Below are positions 6,624-12,953 of a stretch of 25,679 nucleotides of DNA, one piece after another. This DNA comes from a virus. Position 1 is the stretch's first letter. Each line of letters opens with the position of its first letter. Below the pieces are notes generated by a model. It worked only from the letters and a program-made list of their open reading frames with translations, was not told where the DNA came from and ran no database searches. The position numbers and the translations under genes were made by a program. The stretch lies in the IMG/VR virus record IMGVR_UViG_3300036814_001030, positions 1 through 25,679 of that record; one strand, 5' to 3'.

Positions 6624-6653
6624 CACAACATGTTGTGGAATCGAAATCCACAA
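6624..6653. repeat. Overlapping palindrome and hairpin between the kinase and IscA genes
   Basis: ACAACATGTTGT is a 12-bp palindrome near 6625-6636. It overlaps TTGTGGA (6633-6639), which pairs with TCCACAA (6647-6653). The two structures share bases and exclude one another. No T-run follows on either strand, so this is not a plain terminator. The rest of 6441-6676 holds no gene. Confidence 0.45.
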
Positions 6654-6676
6654 CTTAAAAAAACTTAGTGGTATCG

Positions 6677-7624
6677 TTACGGAAAAACAACATCATCACG
6701 GCGTACTACGCACGTCCCAACTCTCCGGCAAACACTAGCCGCCGCAGAATTCGCCATGCGTAAGCCTTCCTTGATCCCAATCCCCATCGCTTGAGCGGCA
6801 ACGAACACAGCGATTACCGTGTCGCCAGCACCAGTGACATCTATTACTTCAGTAATTGATGATCCACTAACGTCGAAATCTTCTTCGCCCGAATAAAATA
6901 TCCCCCCGCTTCCAAGGGTTAATAGAATCGCCTCTATCCCGAACTTTTTTCTGAGAGCGGAACACCCTTCTGTCAAGTTCTTGAGGTCGCCACCCGCTTT
7001 CGCATATTCTTTCAGGTTCGGCGTGATAGTGAAACATCCCCGGTAAATATTCCAATCATCACTTTTGGGATCGACATAAACCTGAAGCCCCTGGTTGACA
7101 GCGATTTGTATAATTTTCTGGGCGGCTCCTCCCAAGTGCTTTCCATAGTCCGATAAAATCACTGGACCCGTATGCTCGCGGAGTGCCTCCACTAGATATT
7201 TAAGAAAGTCACCGGCCACGAACGGGCCAACCTTTTCACGGTCAACCCTTAAAATGTGTCGATTATCCGAGATAAATCTTGTTTTCAGGGTTGTGGGGAT
7301 AGCGTCTTCCATCTGAAGATGGACGCTTGAGACATCCTTTAATTGGTCGGCCAGTATGTCCGCTTCGGCATCCCGCCCCGTAACCCCCATCAAAGCCGTC
7401 TTAATTCCCATCGCTTGGCAATTTAACGCAACATTCGCCGCGCCACCAGCCCGATAGTCGGTGGCTCCTTGTAACATAACCGGAACTGGAGCCTCCGGGG
7501 ATAGGCGATCACACCTCCCAGACACATATTTGTCCAGAATAACGTCGCCCGTCACGAGAACTTTGTCATATATCAAGGTGCACCTCGCCCTAGTATCAAT
7601 TGTACCATTATGGAGTGTATCCAT
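6677..7624 (-). CDS. hldE (kinase domain): HldE-type D-glycero-beta-D-manno-heptose-7-phosphate kinase (PfkB family)
   Basis: A 315-aa ribokinase/PfkB-family enzyme that closely follows the first domain of bacterial HldE (RfaE). In the host this domain phosphorylates heptose-7-phosphate at C1 on the way to ADP-heptose, the precursor of LPS inner-core heptose. Recognised motifs are VTGDVILDKYV (residues 24-34), RLSPEAPVPV, AGGAANVALN (59-68), DPKSDDWNIYRG, TPNLKEY and DVTGAGDTVI with the catalytic Asp at 268. The nucleotidyltransferase domain of bifunctional HldE is absent, so only the kinase is encoded. The ATG at 7624 has AGAGG 9-10 bases ahead. It could alter host LPS or supply heptose metabolites during infection; this is inferred. 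Kinase family is certain and heptose specificity very likely. Confidence 0.9.
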   Translation of the reverse strand: MDTLHNGTIDTRARCTLIYDKVLVTGDVILDKYVSGRCDRLSPEAPVPVMLQGATDYRAGGAANVALNCQAMGIKTALMGVTGRDAEADILADQLKDVSSVHLQMEDAIPTTLKTRFISDNRHILRVDREKVGPFVAGDFLKYLVEALREHTGPVILSDYGKHLGGAAQKIIQIAVNQGLQVYVDPKSDDWNIYRGCFTITPNLKEYAKAGGDLKNLTEGCSALRKKFGIEAILLTLGSGGIFYSGEEDFDVSGSSITEVIDVTGAGDTVIAVFVAAQAMGIGIKEGLRMANSAAASVCRRVGTCVVRRDDVVFP

Positions 7625-7678
7625 CCCATTTTTACCTCTTTATTATCAAGTACTTACAGCGTTCACCTATTGACAGGG

Positions 7679-8185
7679 TTACTCTGCGACATGACCCGAG
7701 TCCTGCAACGCCTGTTGCGCGCCAGTCATTGCCGACGCCAATGCGATGTCCAGTTTATCAATTATTTCTATCTGCCATCGCGAAATTGTAGAACTCCCAA
7801 CGCCATATTTTTTCCCCCACCACTTTGTGGTATGTCGGGGCCGCTCCATCGCCCAACCCCTCACAATGTCAAACGTGAACCACTTATCCCTAGACAAAGA
7901 TTTACTCACCCACCCGGCAATCTCCTCGCCGCGTTCATATCCACCAGTGAAATAAGTTTGGAGAATGGCGCACTCCAGTGGAGTCAAGACCTTCTGAACA
8001 GCCTTCAAGATATAGTTAGCCTCGACAATCTTCTCCCAAGGCGAACACCCAACGCAATACTCTATGCCAGACGTTTTCCGAGCCATCCGATAAATTGACG
8101 GTGATTGGCAAATCGGTGTTCGAAGGCGACGGATTGCCCAAGATATGGCTACATGAGCAGATGGGAAATCAGGGTCACCGGCCAT
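7679..8185 (-). CDS. Putative helix-turn-helix protein, 168 aa
   Basis: The C-terminal third contains WWGKKYGVGSSTISRW followed by a helix, which reads as a helix-turn-helix of the kind used to bind DNA. The middle part (WEKIVEANYILKAVQKVLTP and ECAILQTYFTGGYERG) resembles phage regulators with a sigma-like region, but I cannot name the family. ATG 8185 is preferred over GTG 8218 because GGAGAG lies 6 bases ahead. It overlaps the stop of the upstream endonuclease gene by 11 bases. A transcription regulator, perhaps of Q-like late type, is a guess from shape and position. Confidence 0.6.
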   Translation of the reverse strand: MAGDPDFPSAHVAISWAIRRLRTPICQSPSIYRMARKTSGIEYCVGCSPWEKIVEANYILKAVQKVLTPLECAILQTYFTGGYERGEEIAGWVSKSLSRDKWFTFDIVRGWAMERPRHTTKWWGKKYGVGSSTISRWQIEIIDKLDIALASAMTGAQQALQDSGHVAE

Positions 8186-8492
8186 GGGCTCTCTCCAACA
8201 TCTCGATAGCAACCCCACTCTTTATGTGCTTATCCGTGACTCGAATAACGCAGATACCCATAAGAGCGGCCTCATTATATTTCTCGCAATCCGAAATGAA
8301 TCCCTGCGGTCTGTTGTGCCTACCTCGGACCCACACTCCACCCTCGACCTCACAAGCAACTTTAAGAGAGGGCCAATAAAAATCAAACTTCCACCTGCGA
8401 GTGGGGTGAAACCTATACTCCCTCTCCGGGACATTCATCCCTACCGCCTTGATTTGCATGAGCATTTCTTCCTCTAGAGTACTTGAAGACAC
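8175..8492 (-). CDS. Vsr/DUF559-type endonuclease-like protein
   Basis: A 105-aa protein with the restriction-endonuclease-like (PD-(D/E)xK) layout: REYRFHPTRRWKFDFYWP, then LKVACEVEGGVWVRGRH, then CEKYNEAALMGICVIRVTD. The Asp of FDF and the Glu residues of CEVEGG are the likely metal-binding residues. Phage proteins of this kind are usually annotated as endonucleases related to Vsr, DUF559 or Holliday junction resolvases. The start is a GTG at 8492, chosen because AAGAGGAG is 7 bases ahead. The frame continues upstream to a TTG without a ribosome-binding site. In this replication-type cluster a function in recombination or branch resolution is plausible. Confidence 0.8.
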   Translation of the reverse strand: MSSSTLEEEMLMQIKAVGMNVPEREYRFHPTRRWKFDFYWPSLKVACEVEGGVWVRGRHNRPQGFISDCEKYNEAALMGICVIRVTDKHIKSGVAIEMLERAHGR

Positions 8493-8517
8493 GCTGTTAC
8501 TCCTCTTTGCACATAAC

Positions 8518-8544
8518 AAAAAAAATCCCCGCCGAAGCGAGGAT
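8518..8544 (-). terminator. Intrinsic terminator inside the leftward cluster
   Basis: On the minus strand ATCCTCGC pairs with GCGGGGAT (one T-G wobble) around TTCG, followed by eight T including one stem base. It lies between the stop of the 73-aa gene (8570) and the start of the endonuclease gene (8492). It would therefore reduce or regulate expression of everything downstream unless read through or preceded by an antitermination system. Confidence 0.85.
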
Positions 8545-8569
8545 GGAGAGGAATGAGGTAAAGCCGGGG

Positions 8570-8791
8570 CTATTTATCATGGCCCTTCTTCTTTATCCAA
8601 ATTTCAACACTGTCGAGAGGCCCAAAGTACTCGCGCACTACGGTACACAAAGCGACAGCATCAGGCATATTTTTTTTCATCCAGTCCCACTGGCCGCGTT
8701 TCGACCCAAACTTTTTTTGCCAATGGGTCGGGGCAGTTTTTTCTTCTGGATAATAACCAAGAATCGAAACCTCTTCTGTTAATTCACGCAC
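8570..8791 (-). CDS. Hypothetical protein, 73 aa
   Basis: A small basic protein with many Trp and Lys (HWQKKFGSKRGQWDWMKK). No family recognised. The start is GTG at 8791, overlapping the TGA of the upstream gene (bases 8784-8786) by 8 bases, with GGGGAAAA upstream as a weak ribosome-binding site. The terminator at 8518-8544 follows. Confidence 0.55.
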   Translation of the reverse strand: MRELTEEVSILGYYPEEKTAPTHWQKKFGSKRGQWDWMKKNMPDAVALCTVVREYFGPLDSVEIWIKKKGHDK

Positions 8792-9377
8792 CCAATATTT
8801 TCCCCATACCAGTTGTCCTCAAATGGTCCCGACAGCGTTCTCCCCAATCTTCCATCGGCTCATCATCCTTTCTGGATAACCCCATAGACGCTAGTGTATC
8901 CGCAAGCAACCGAAGATGCACCTTATTATACTTTCGCGTCCAATGCCAAGCGCAAACCATGCCGTTGTCCTCAACGTAATGCGTTCCATCCTTCTCGCAA
9001 CTGATGCACTTCTGAACCGGGCCAGATTCAACCGGGTCTTTGACAACACGAGCCTCATCCTTCCACCTCTCTCCTTTAAGCCATGTAGTGGGGTTTGGCC
9101 GAGATGGGAGAAAAACACCATTTTGCTTTCTAGTTCGCTCGTCCGGGTAAAGTTCAACCATCTTTCGACGATACGCCTCTTGCTTGGCAAACTCCTCCTT
9201 TATTACGCCAAAAAGCGTAAGCCACTCTTCCTCACGAACCTTCTTGAATGGCTTCTTGAAGGCATCCCGTGCCGTCCCGTGACCAACCTTAGCCCCGACA
9301 CCCGTGGGTAACAAAGACCAAAAAGACTCAAACATCGTTGTCAATTTAGTATCTTGTTTTTCTGTCAACTTCTTCAT
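8784..9377 (-). CDS. Replication-organizer-like phage protein with Cys/His cluster
   Basis: A 197-aa protein. The middle segment (FESFWSLLPTGVGAKVG, AFKK, FLPSRPNPTTWLKGERWKDE) follows the pattern of the C-terminal part of phage replisome organizers and DnaT/O-like proteins, where 'P-x-TWL-x-x-x-RW' is typical. A possible zinc site follows: CISCEKDGTH and C-x-W-H. The start ATG has GGAGA 7 bases ahead. This is the first gene of the leftward cluster, next to the repeat-rich divergent region 9378-9898, which would suit an origin-binding protein. No helicase or ATPase motif is present. Resemblance is by eye and moderate. Confidence 0.6.
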   Translation of the reverse strand: MKKLTEKQDTKLTTMFESFWSLLPTGVGAKVGHGTARDAFKKPFKKVREEEWLTLFGVIKEEFAKQEAYRRKMVELYPDERTRKQNGVFLPSRPNPTTWLKGERWKDEARVVKDPVESGPVQKCISCEKDGTHYVEDNGMVCAWHWTRKYNKVHLRLLADTLASMGLSRKDDEPMEDWGERCRDHLRTTGMGKILGA

Positions 9378-9420
9378 TCCGATTCTCCATAACCATACTA
9401 ATGCCGAAAAATTGATCCGG

Positions 9421-9466
9421 GGTCAAGTTCTTTGGGATCGTGAGCCTTTTGCAGGGAGACTTGACC
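9421..9466. repeat. Inverted repeat GGTCAAG / CTTGACC
   Basis: GGTCAAG at 9421-9427 and CTTGACC at 9460-9466 are exact complements, 32 bases apart, just upstream of the leftward gene start at 9377. The spacing (39 bases centre to centre) suits two operator half-sites rather than a simple hairpin. Confidence 0.45.
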
Positions 9467-9478
9467 AACTCTTGTCTG

Positions 9479-9541
9479 CGGAGGTTAGCGTCAGGTTCGG
9501 GCGATGTAGGGTTTATCGTTCCCTACATATGCGGACCTCCG
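9479..9541. repeat. Nested inverted repeats (two-level hairpin)
   Basis: The outer arms CGGAGGT (9479-9485) and ACCTCCG (9535-9541) are exact complements. The inner arms ATGTAGGG (9504-9511) and CCCTACAT (9521-9528) are also exact, with a 9-base loop. The two stems are nested, so the DNA or its RNA could fold into one long structure. Confidence 0.6.
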
Positions 9542-9550
9542 ATAGGGACC

Positions 9551-9580
9551 ATTCTTACAAACTCCCACGAGAAAAGTCAA
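9551..9580 (-). promoter_or_regulatory. Possible leftward promoter
   Basis: On the minus strand TTGACT (AGTCAA at 9575-9580), an 18-base spacer, and AAGAAT (ATTCTT at 9551-9556). It would transcribe the leftward cluster starting at 9377, with the nested repeat in the leader. Consensus match only. Confidence 0.3.
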
Positions 9581-9642
9581 TACCCAAAAACCCCAGTGTT
9601 TATGCGGCCTCAGAGGGAGACTTATTCTCCATGATATTCTTC

Positions 9643-9671
9643 TTGACAATATCTTGACAAAAGTTTAGAGT
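9643..9671 (+). promoter_or_regulatory. Possible rightward promoter with tandem TTGACA
   Basis: TTGACA at 9643-9648, a 17-base spacer and TAGAGT at 9666-9671. A second TTGACA at 9654-9659 lies exactly 11 bases after the first, one helical turn, within the direct repeat TCTTGACAA. It would drive the rightward recombination operon starting at 9899, leaving a leader of about 220 bases. Confidence 0.45.
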
Positions 9672-9845
9672 TCGCTGGATGAAAATTAGTAAGGAGGTGT
9701 TCCACCCGAGCCTCACGGGCCAACGCTTTTATCGTACATTTTTTCGTTGCGCCCAGACATCGGTAGTGGGTCGCGCTGTCGGGCGCGAAGGCGCGGGAGC
9801 CTCCTCCGAGTTTATCCCAAGCCAAAAACCCGGACAGTCGGGGAA

Positions 9846-9873
9846 GCCACCGGGCCCGGAAGAGCCCGGTGGC
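9846..9873 (+). promoter_or_regulatory. Strong hairpin just before the recombination operon
   Basis: GCCACCGGGC (9846-9855) pairs perfectly with GCCCGGTGGC (9864-9873) around an 8-base loop. It is followed only by CCTTTGATC, so it is not a standard intrinsic terminator. It ends 25 bases before the ATG at 9899 and could act as an attenuator, mRNA stabiliser or antitermination element. Confidence 0.55.
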
Positions 9874-9898
9874 CCTTTGATCACAACGAGGAATAGAT

Positions 9899-10075
9899 AT
9901 GCCCAATCCCAAGATGTTCGTAAAAGATGGATGGCAAGGAATTTGGAGGCCAGAAAGGAAGATGCTCGACATCTATCGTTTGGAAGATGACCGCGCTGAC
10001 CTAAAAGACGAGTTGTCGATAAAGGTTAAGTCTGAAAAGCGGGCCAAAGAATACTTCGATGCGCTACAAGAATAA
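9899..10075 (+). CDS. Hypothetical protein, 58 aa
   Basis: A small charged protein beginning MPNPKMFVKDGW and rich in Lys, Asp and Glu towards its helical C-terminus. No family recognised. GAGGAA lies 6 bases before the ATG, and the next gene overlaps its end by 17 bases. It is the first gene of the rightward recombination operon. Confidence 0.65.
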   Translation: MPNPKMFVKDGWQGIWRPERKMLDIYRLEDDRADLKDELSIKVKSEKRAKEYFDALQE

Positions 10076-10382
10076 AAAGTATCTTGCGTGGTTGGCGCAA
10101 AACGAACACGAGTGCGTTATGTGCGGACATGAAGGATGGGACGATAACCAAATCATTCCACACCACGCAATTTCCATACCCGGATTAGCCCTTGGCGGTA
10201 CAGGAATGAAAGCGTCCGACACCTTGGCGATGCCAATGCATGTCAAGTGCCACATCGAATTTCATGCAGAGTTTCACAAACACAAAGAGGAGCAACCAAT
10301 TTGGCTGATGAAATCACAGGAGAGAATTTTGCGATTGATATGCAACCAGACCCGCACCTTCTCTTGGACCGTAAATGGATAG
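10059..10382 (+). CDS. HNH-nuclease-like zinc protein, 107 aa
   Basis: The protein has CVMCGHEG (Cys19, Cys22), then IIPHHAIS (His35, His36), then GGTGMKASDTLAMPMHVKCHIEFH with Cys64, His65 and His69. The order Cys-x-x-Cys, His-His, 'G-x-K-x-SD', and Cys/His-His-x-x-x-H is that of HNH-type nucleases found in phage recombination regions (DUF968/Ref-like). One Cys pair and a downstream Cys/His pair would hold a structural zinc; the His-His would be catalytic. The start overlaps the preceding gene by 17 bases and has no clear ribosome-binding site, so translation is probably coupled. Located upstream of an ERF recombinase, it probably acts in DNA recombination. Confidence 0.7.
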   Translation: MRYKNKKYLAWLAQNEHECVMCGHEGWDDNQIIPHHAISIPGLALGGTGMKASDTLAMPMHVKCHIEFHAEFHKHKEEQPIWLMKSQERILRLICNQTRTFSWTVNG

Positions 10383-10573
10383 CACTGATTATCCTAGAGA
10401 ATTGCGAAGAGATTGTTGATCTCATGCGACCATTGCTAAAAAAGAGTCTTGGGGTCCAGCCATTGACAGAACAGGAACACGCGCTGATATCTTTCTTCGA
10501 GGAAGAGGCGCGCTTCGGGATTTATACTGAGGATCAAAAGGAGGCGGGCGCAGGACCGGGTCGCAACACATGA
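10301..10573 (+). CDS. Hypothetical acidic protein, 90 aa, TTG start
   Basis: The frame is open from 10247, but the TTG at 10301 has a textbook AGAGGAG 8 bases ahead and gives a protein starting MADEITGENF. It is acidic and helical (ILENCEEIVDLMRPLL, EQEHALISFFEEEARFG). No family recognised. It overlaps the HNH-like gene by 82 bases. A frame of 24 codons starting at its stop (10570) is probably not a gene. Confidence 0.6.
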   Translation: MADEITGENFAIDMQPDPHLLLDRKWIALIILENCEEIVDLMRPLLKKSLGVQPLTEQEHALISFFEEEARFGIYTEDQKEAGAGPGRNT

Positions 10574-10636
10574 CTGCTCGTCACCCTCGTGTTGGGTGGA
10601 CCGCTTCTTACATACTACTTCGGAGGAAAAATACCA

Positions 10637-10993
10637 ATGAGTAATATTGTAAGTGATGATCAGGTTAGCAAAGCGTTGGATTTTCTTTCTACCACCGATA
10701 GAGATTGCGCTGTCAAGAAAGCCCTGATGAAAGGGTTAGAACATCAGCGTCACACACAGAAGTCTCTCGCGATGCTTGACGCCGAAACCAAGAGCATTCA
10801 TTCGGGGGAGAAATTATCTGTCTCGAAAAAAGAAACGCTCGCTTTTACGTCGGATCGATACGTTGAGTTCTTACAGAAATATGAAACTTCTGTTGTCGAG
10901 TATGAAACGATCAACAACCAACGCCACTACCAGATTGGGCTAATTGAAGTGTGGCGATCTGAACAAGCAAACCGAAGAAAGGGAAACATATGA
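10637..10993 (+). CDS. Hypothetical protein upstream of ERF, 118 aa
   Basis: A helical, charged protein with likely coiled-coil segments (KKALMKGLEHQRHTQKSL and the later EFLQKYETSVVEYETINNQ). The ATG at 10637 has GGAGGAAA 9-10 bases ahead; the frame continues upstream without a ribosome-binding site. Its TGA overlaps the ATG of the ERF gene (ATGA), indicating coupled translation. A helper role in recombination is suggested by position only. Confidence 0.65.
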   Translation: MSNIVSDDQVSKALDFLSTTDRDCAVKKALMKGLEHQRHTQKSLAMLDAETKSIHSGEKLSVSKKETLAFTSDRYVEFLQKYETSVVEYETINNQRHYQIGLIEVWRSEQANRRKGNI

Positions 10994-11763
10994 CAAATGA
11001 AAAGAGTGGACTGATTTCAAAACAAATAGGCGAGTGGGTCAAACAGCCGGGAGAAGAAATGATTACGGGAGATAGGATGAGCGAGTTTTTTAAAGCGAAT
11101 GACGAAGAAGAGGAGGTTGAAGTCTCCAAAGGTTTTTTTTTCATCTCCCCAAATCGGTCAAATCTCTTTATGGCTTTGTCAAAAGCGCAGGGCGAGATCG
11201 ATGCGGCGATGAAGACAAATGAAAATAGTTACTTCACTTCAAAATATGCGGACATCCACGACATTGGTCAGGCCGTGAAAGGGCCGTTAGCAAAAAATGA
11301 CTTATTTTATTCGCAACTCTGGATGAAGGGTGCCAGCCCTAAAGAAGTTCTCATAGTGACGCTTGTTGGGCACAAGTCTGGCGAGTACCTGCAAACCGAA
11401 TCAAGTATGCAGTGTAAGGAATACGATAACCCACAAAAAATGGGAAGCATTATTTCTTATGCAAAACGGTATGCCTTATCCGGAATTCTGGGCGTTACTT
11501 CCACAGAAAAAAGACTAGACGACGACGCCAACGTGGTGACGATGACCGAGGTGTCCGATCCGAAGACGCTTTTGAAATTGAAAGGGGCGGCTTCGTCAGG
11601 TGCTAAGTCTCTAACGTCTGCTTGGAAGAACCTCAGAGTAGAGGATCGAAAAAAGATATCGCCAGCGGACATATCTTCCCTAAAATCAGAGGCTAAGAAA
11701 AATGAACCTTCAACAACAAAGCCCCCAGTGGTTCGCGGCGAGGGAGTCCAGACTGACGGCTAG
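10990..11763 (+). CDS. erf: ERF-family single-strand DNA annealing protein
   Basis: A 257-aa protein. Residues about 58-160 give the ERF core: NLFMALSKAQGEIDAAMK, NSYFTSKYADIHDIGQAV, LVGHKSGEYLQTES, and KMGSIISYAKRYALSGILGV followed by DDDAN. ERF proteins, first seen in phage P22, bind single-stranded DNA and anneal complementary strands during phage recombination and circularisation. The N-terminal 55 residues carry an acidic run (NDEEEEVEV), and the C-terminal part is Ser/Lys rich and probably flexible. The start overlaps the upstream stop as ATGA. The end overlaps the exonuclease gene by 62 bases in a different frame, linking synthesis of the two partners. Confidence 0.93.
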   Translation: MTNEKSGLISKQIGEWVKQPGEEMITGDRMSEFFKANDEEEEVEVSKGFFFISPNRSNLFMALSKAQGEIDAAMKTNENSYFTSKYADIHDIGQAVKGPLAKNDLFYSQLWMKGASPKEVLIVTLVGHKSGEYLQTESSMQCKEYDNPQKMGSIISYAKRYALSGILGVTSTEKRLDDDANVVTMTEVSDPKTLLKLKGAASSGAKSLTSAWKNLRVEDRKKISPADISSLKSEAKKNEPSTTKPPVVRGEGVQTDG

Positions 11764-12307
11764 TGATTTTGGTTCAGCCGCCGGGGTTAAAGGAGCCTAC
11801 AAGACGCGAAAAAAATTATGGGAACTAAAAACAGGGCGAGACTGGGTTGAGAAAAATGACTTCATGCAATATGGGTTGGATACGGAACCCATTGCGAGGG
11901 CTACGTTTGAGGTTATTACAGGCGACATCGTGCGCGATAGCGATCTTGTTATCCATCCTGATTTTGATTTTCTGGCTTGTTCACCTGATGGGCTTATTGG
12001 TTCTGGGAGTGTTTTGGAGATTAAGTGCCCGACTAGAGCCGTACACAGTAGCATCAGTGAACAATTTCTTGGACAAATCTTTGGGCAACTTGCCTGTACT
12101 GGACGAGAGACTGCCTTATTTTTTTCGTACCACCCACGAGGACAACGATTATGGCAAGTAAAGTGGTCCGAAGAATACTGGAATTGGCTGTTCCCACTAT
12201 TGGAGGATTTTTGGAATCATGTTATCGAGGATGAATGCCCCCAAAGAAGAAAGCGTGAATCATTCACTGGAGAGTTGGAAATCAGCGAACTGCCGATCAT
12301 GCGTTAA
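11702..12307 (+). CDS. YqaJ-type (lambda-exonuclease-like) recombination exonuclease
   Basis: A 201-aa nuclease of the YqaJ/lambda exonuclease type. It begins with QSPQWFAARESRLTASDFGSA, the usual start of this family. The catalytic signature is CSPDGLIG with Asp96, then LEIKCP with Glu106 and Lys108. The enzyme chews one strand of double-stranded DNA ends so that the ERF protein encoded just upstream can anneal the exposed strand; together they form a Red-like two-component system. AGAGG lies about 9 bases before the ATG, inside the end of the ERF gene. The length fits the family. Confidence 0.92.
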   Translation: MNLQQQSPQWFAARESRLTASDFGSAAGVKGAYKTRKKLWELKTGRDWVEKNDFMQYGLDTEPIARATFEVITGDIVRDSDLVIHPDFDFLACSPDGLIGSGSVLEIKCPTRAVHSSISEQFLGQIFGQLACTGRETALFFSYHPRGQRLWQVKWSEEYWNWLFPLLEDFWNHVIEDECPQRRKRESFTGELEISELPIMR

Positions 12308-12473
12308 CTATTCGGCAATGATTACGCCAAGCGGCCCCTCGCCGTTCAAGCACGAAGAGGACGTAGATACGCCGCCGCACACAGTAAAATACTACACCAA
12401 GCAAGGATTTTGCTGGCATCACAAAGACGATCTTTTTGTCACCCGCGCCTGTGGCGCATTTCAGAGGAAATAA
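12219..12473 (+). CDS. Small cysteine-rich, probably zinc-binding protein
   Basis: An 84-aa frame with CRSCVNY early and GFCWHH plus RACGAF late, a Cys-x-x-Cys ... Cys-x-x-Cys-like spacing that could hold one zinc. No named family. The start is uncertain: ATG 12219 has GGAGGA 13 bases ahead, ATG 12231 and GTG 12255 are alternatives. All overlap the exonuclease gene. The next gene's ATG comes 1 base after this stop. Confidence 0.55.
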   Translation: MLSRMNAPKEESVNHSLESWKSANCRSCVNYSAMITPSGPSPFKHEEDVDTPPHTVKYYTKQGFCWHHKDDLFVTRACGAFQRK

Positions 12474-12474
12474 A

Positions 12475-12750
12475 ATGGCTTACGAACACAATCCCGGAAA
12501 CGGATCTCTCTTCAAAAACAAAAGCATGAAGACCGACAAGTCACCAGCGTATACGGGTGGGGGTAAAATAATTATTCCTCCCATGCCCAATGGCGGGGAG
12601 TTCATAGTTGATATTGCTGGATGGATCAAAGATGGTGCCAACGGTAAATATATTTCCCTCTCCTTAAAGGAAGATAAATACTCACCGCAAACCGCCGAGT
12701 ATGTACCCGGATCAGACACCCAAGAGATGGATGACGATCTCCCATTTTGA
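12475..12750 (+). CDS. Conserved-looking phage protein, 91 aa (DUF736-like pattern)
   Basis: It begins MAYEHNPGNGSLFKN and later has KYISLSLKEDKYSP, a pattern I have seen in small phage and plasmid proteins related in layout to DUF736; function not known. The middle is beta-rich (GKIIIPPMPNGGEFIVDIAGW) and the tail is acidic (EMDDDLPF), a tail also typical of single-strand DNA-binding proteins. AGAGGAA lies 5-6 bases before the ATG. The final TGA overlaps the TTG start of the next gene. Confidence 0.65.
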   Translation: MAYEHNPGNGSLFKNKSMKTDKSPAYTGGGKIIIPPMPNGGEFIVDIAGWIKDGANGKYISLSLKEDKYSPQTAEYVPGSDTQEMDDDLPF

Positions 12751-12953
12751 ATGCCCTCCTTCTAAGTAGAGCGGATACCCTCCAGTACTTGGGGGTTAGT
12801 CGCCACCTTTTTAATCTTGAGATTCGACCATTCGTTCAAGAGGTTAGATTAGGCAGAAGGATATTTTTTAGGCGGGCAGAAATCAATAAGTTCGTGGAGG
12901 AGTTTTACACAGAGAGTGCAGTACAGGCGGGGGGATCAAATGGGATTATCTAA
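12747..12953 (+). CDS. Excisionase/AlpA-like small HTH protein
   Basis: A 68-aa protein with the winged-helix pattern of AlpA/Xis-type DNA-binding proteins: SRADTLQYLGVSRHLFNLEI, then VRLGRRIFFRRAEINKFVEEF. Such proteins recognise attachment-site arms or promoters. It starts with TTG overlapping the upstream stop (TTGA), without a strong ribosome-binding site. It overlaps the integrase start by 14 bases. Immediate proximity to the integrase makes a recombination directionality factor the best guess, but a transcription regulator is possible. Confidence 0.7.
   Translation: MNALLLSRADTLQYLGVSRHLFNLEIRPFVQEVRLGRRIFFRRAEINKFVEEFYTESAVQAGGSNGII

Larger units (their letters stand above)
9378..9898. 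other. Divergent control region, possibly an origin
   Basis: There is no supported gene in 521 bases between the leftward and rightward clusters. Open frames here have no ribosome-binding sites or natural composition. The stretch holds several inverted repeats, promoter-like boxes in both directions, and a GC-rich segment (9770-9880) with further pairing potential, for example CGCGC with GCGCG near 9773-9788. A strong AAGGAGGTG near 9691 is not followed by a usable start. Its position beside a replication-type gene is compatible with an origin or a regulatory switch. Confidence 0.5.

Noticed and set aside
9304-9990. Several open frames of about 100 codons on both strands in the divergent region
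   Set aside because: They overlap one another, lack ribosome-binding sites and known motifs, and run across strong inverted repeats.
10570-10644. A 24-codon frame starting at the stop of the TTG-start gene
   Set aside because: No ribosome-binding site of its own beyond the ATGA overlap, and it runs past the start of the well-supported gene at 10637.
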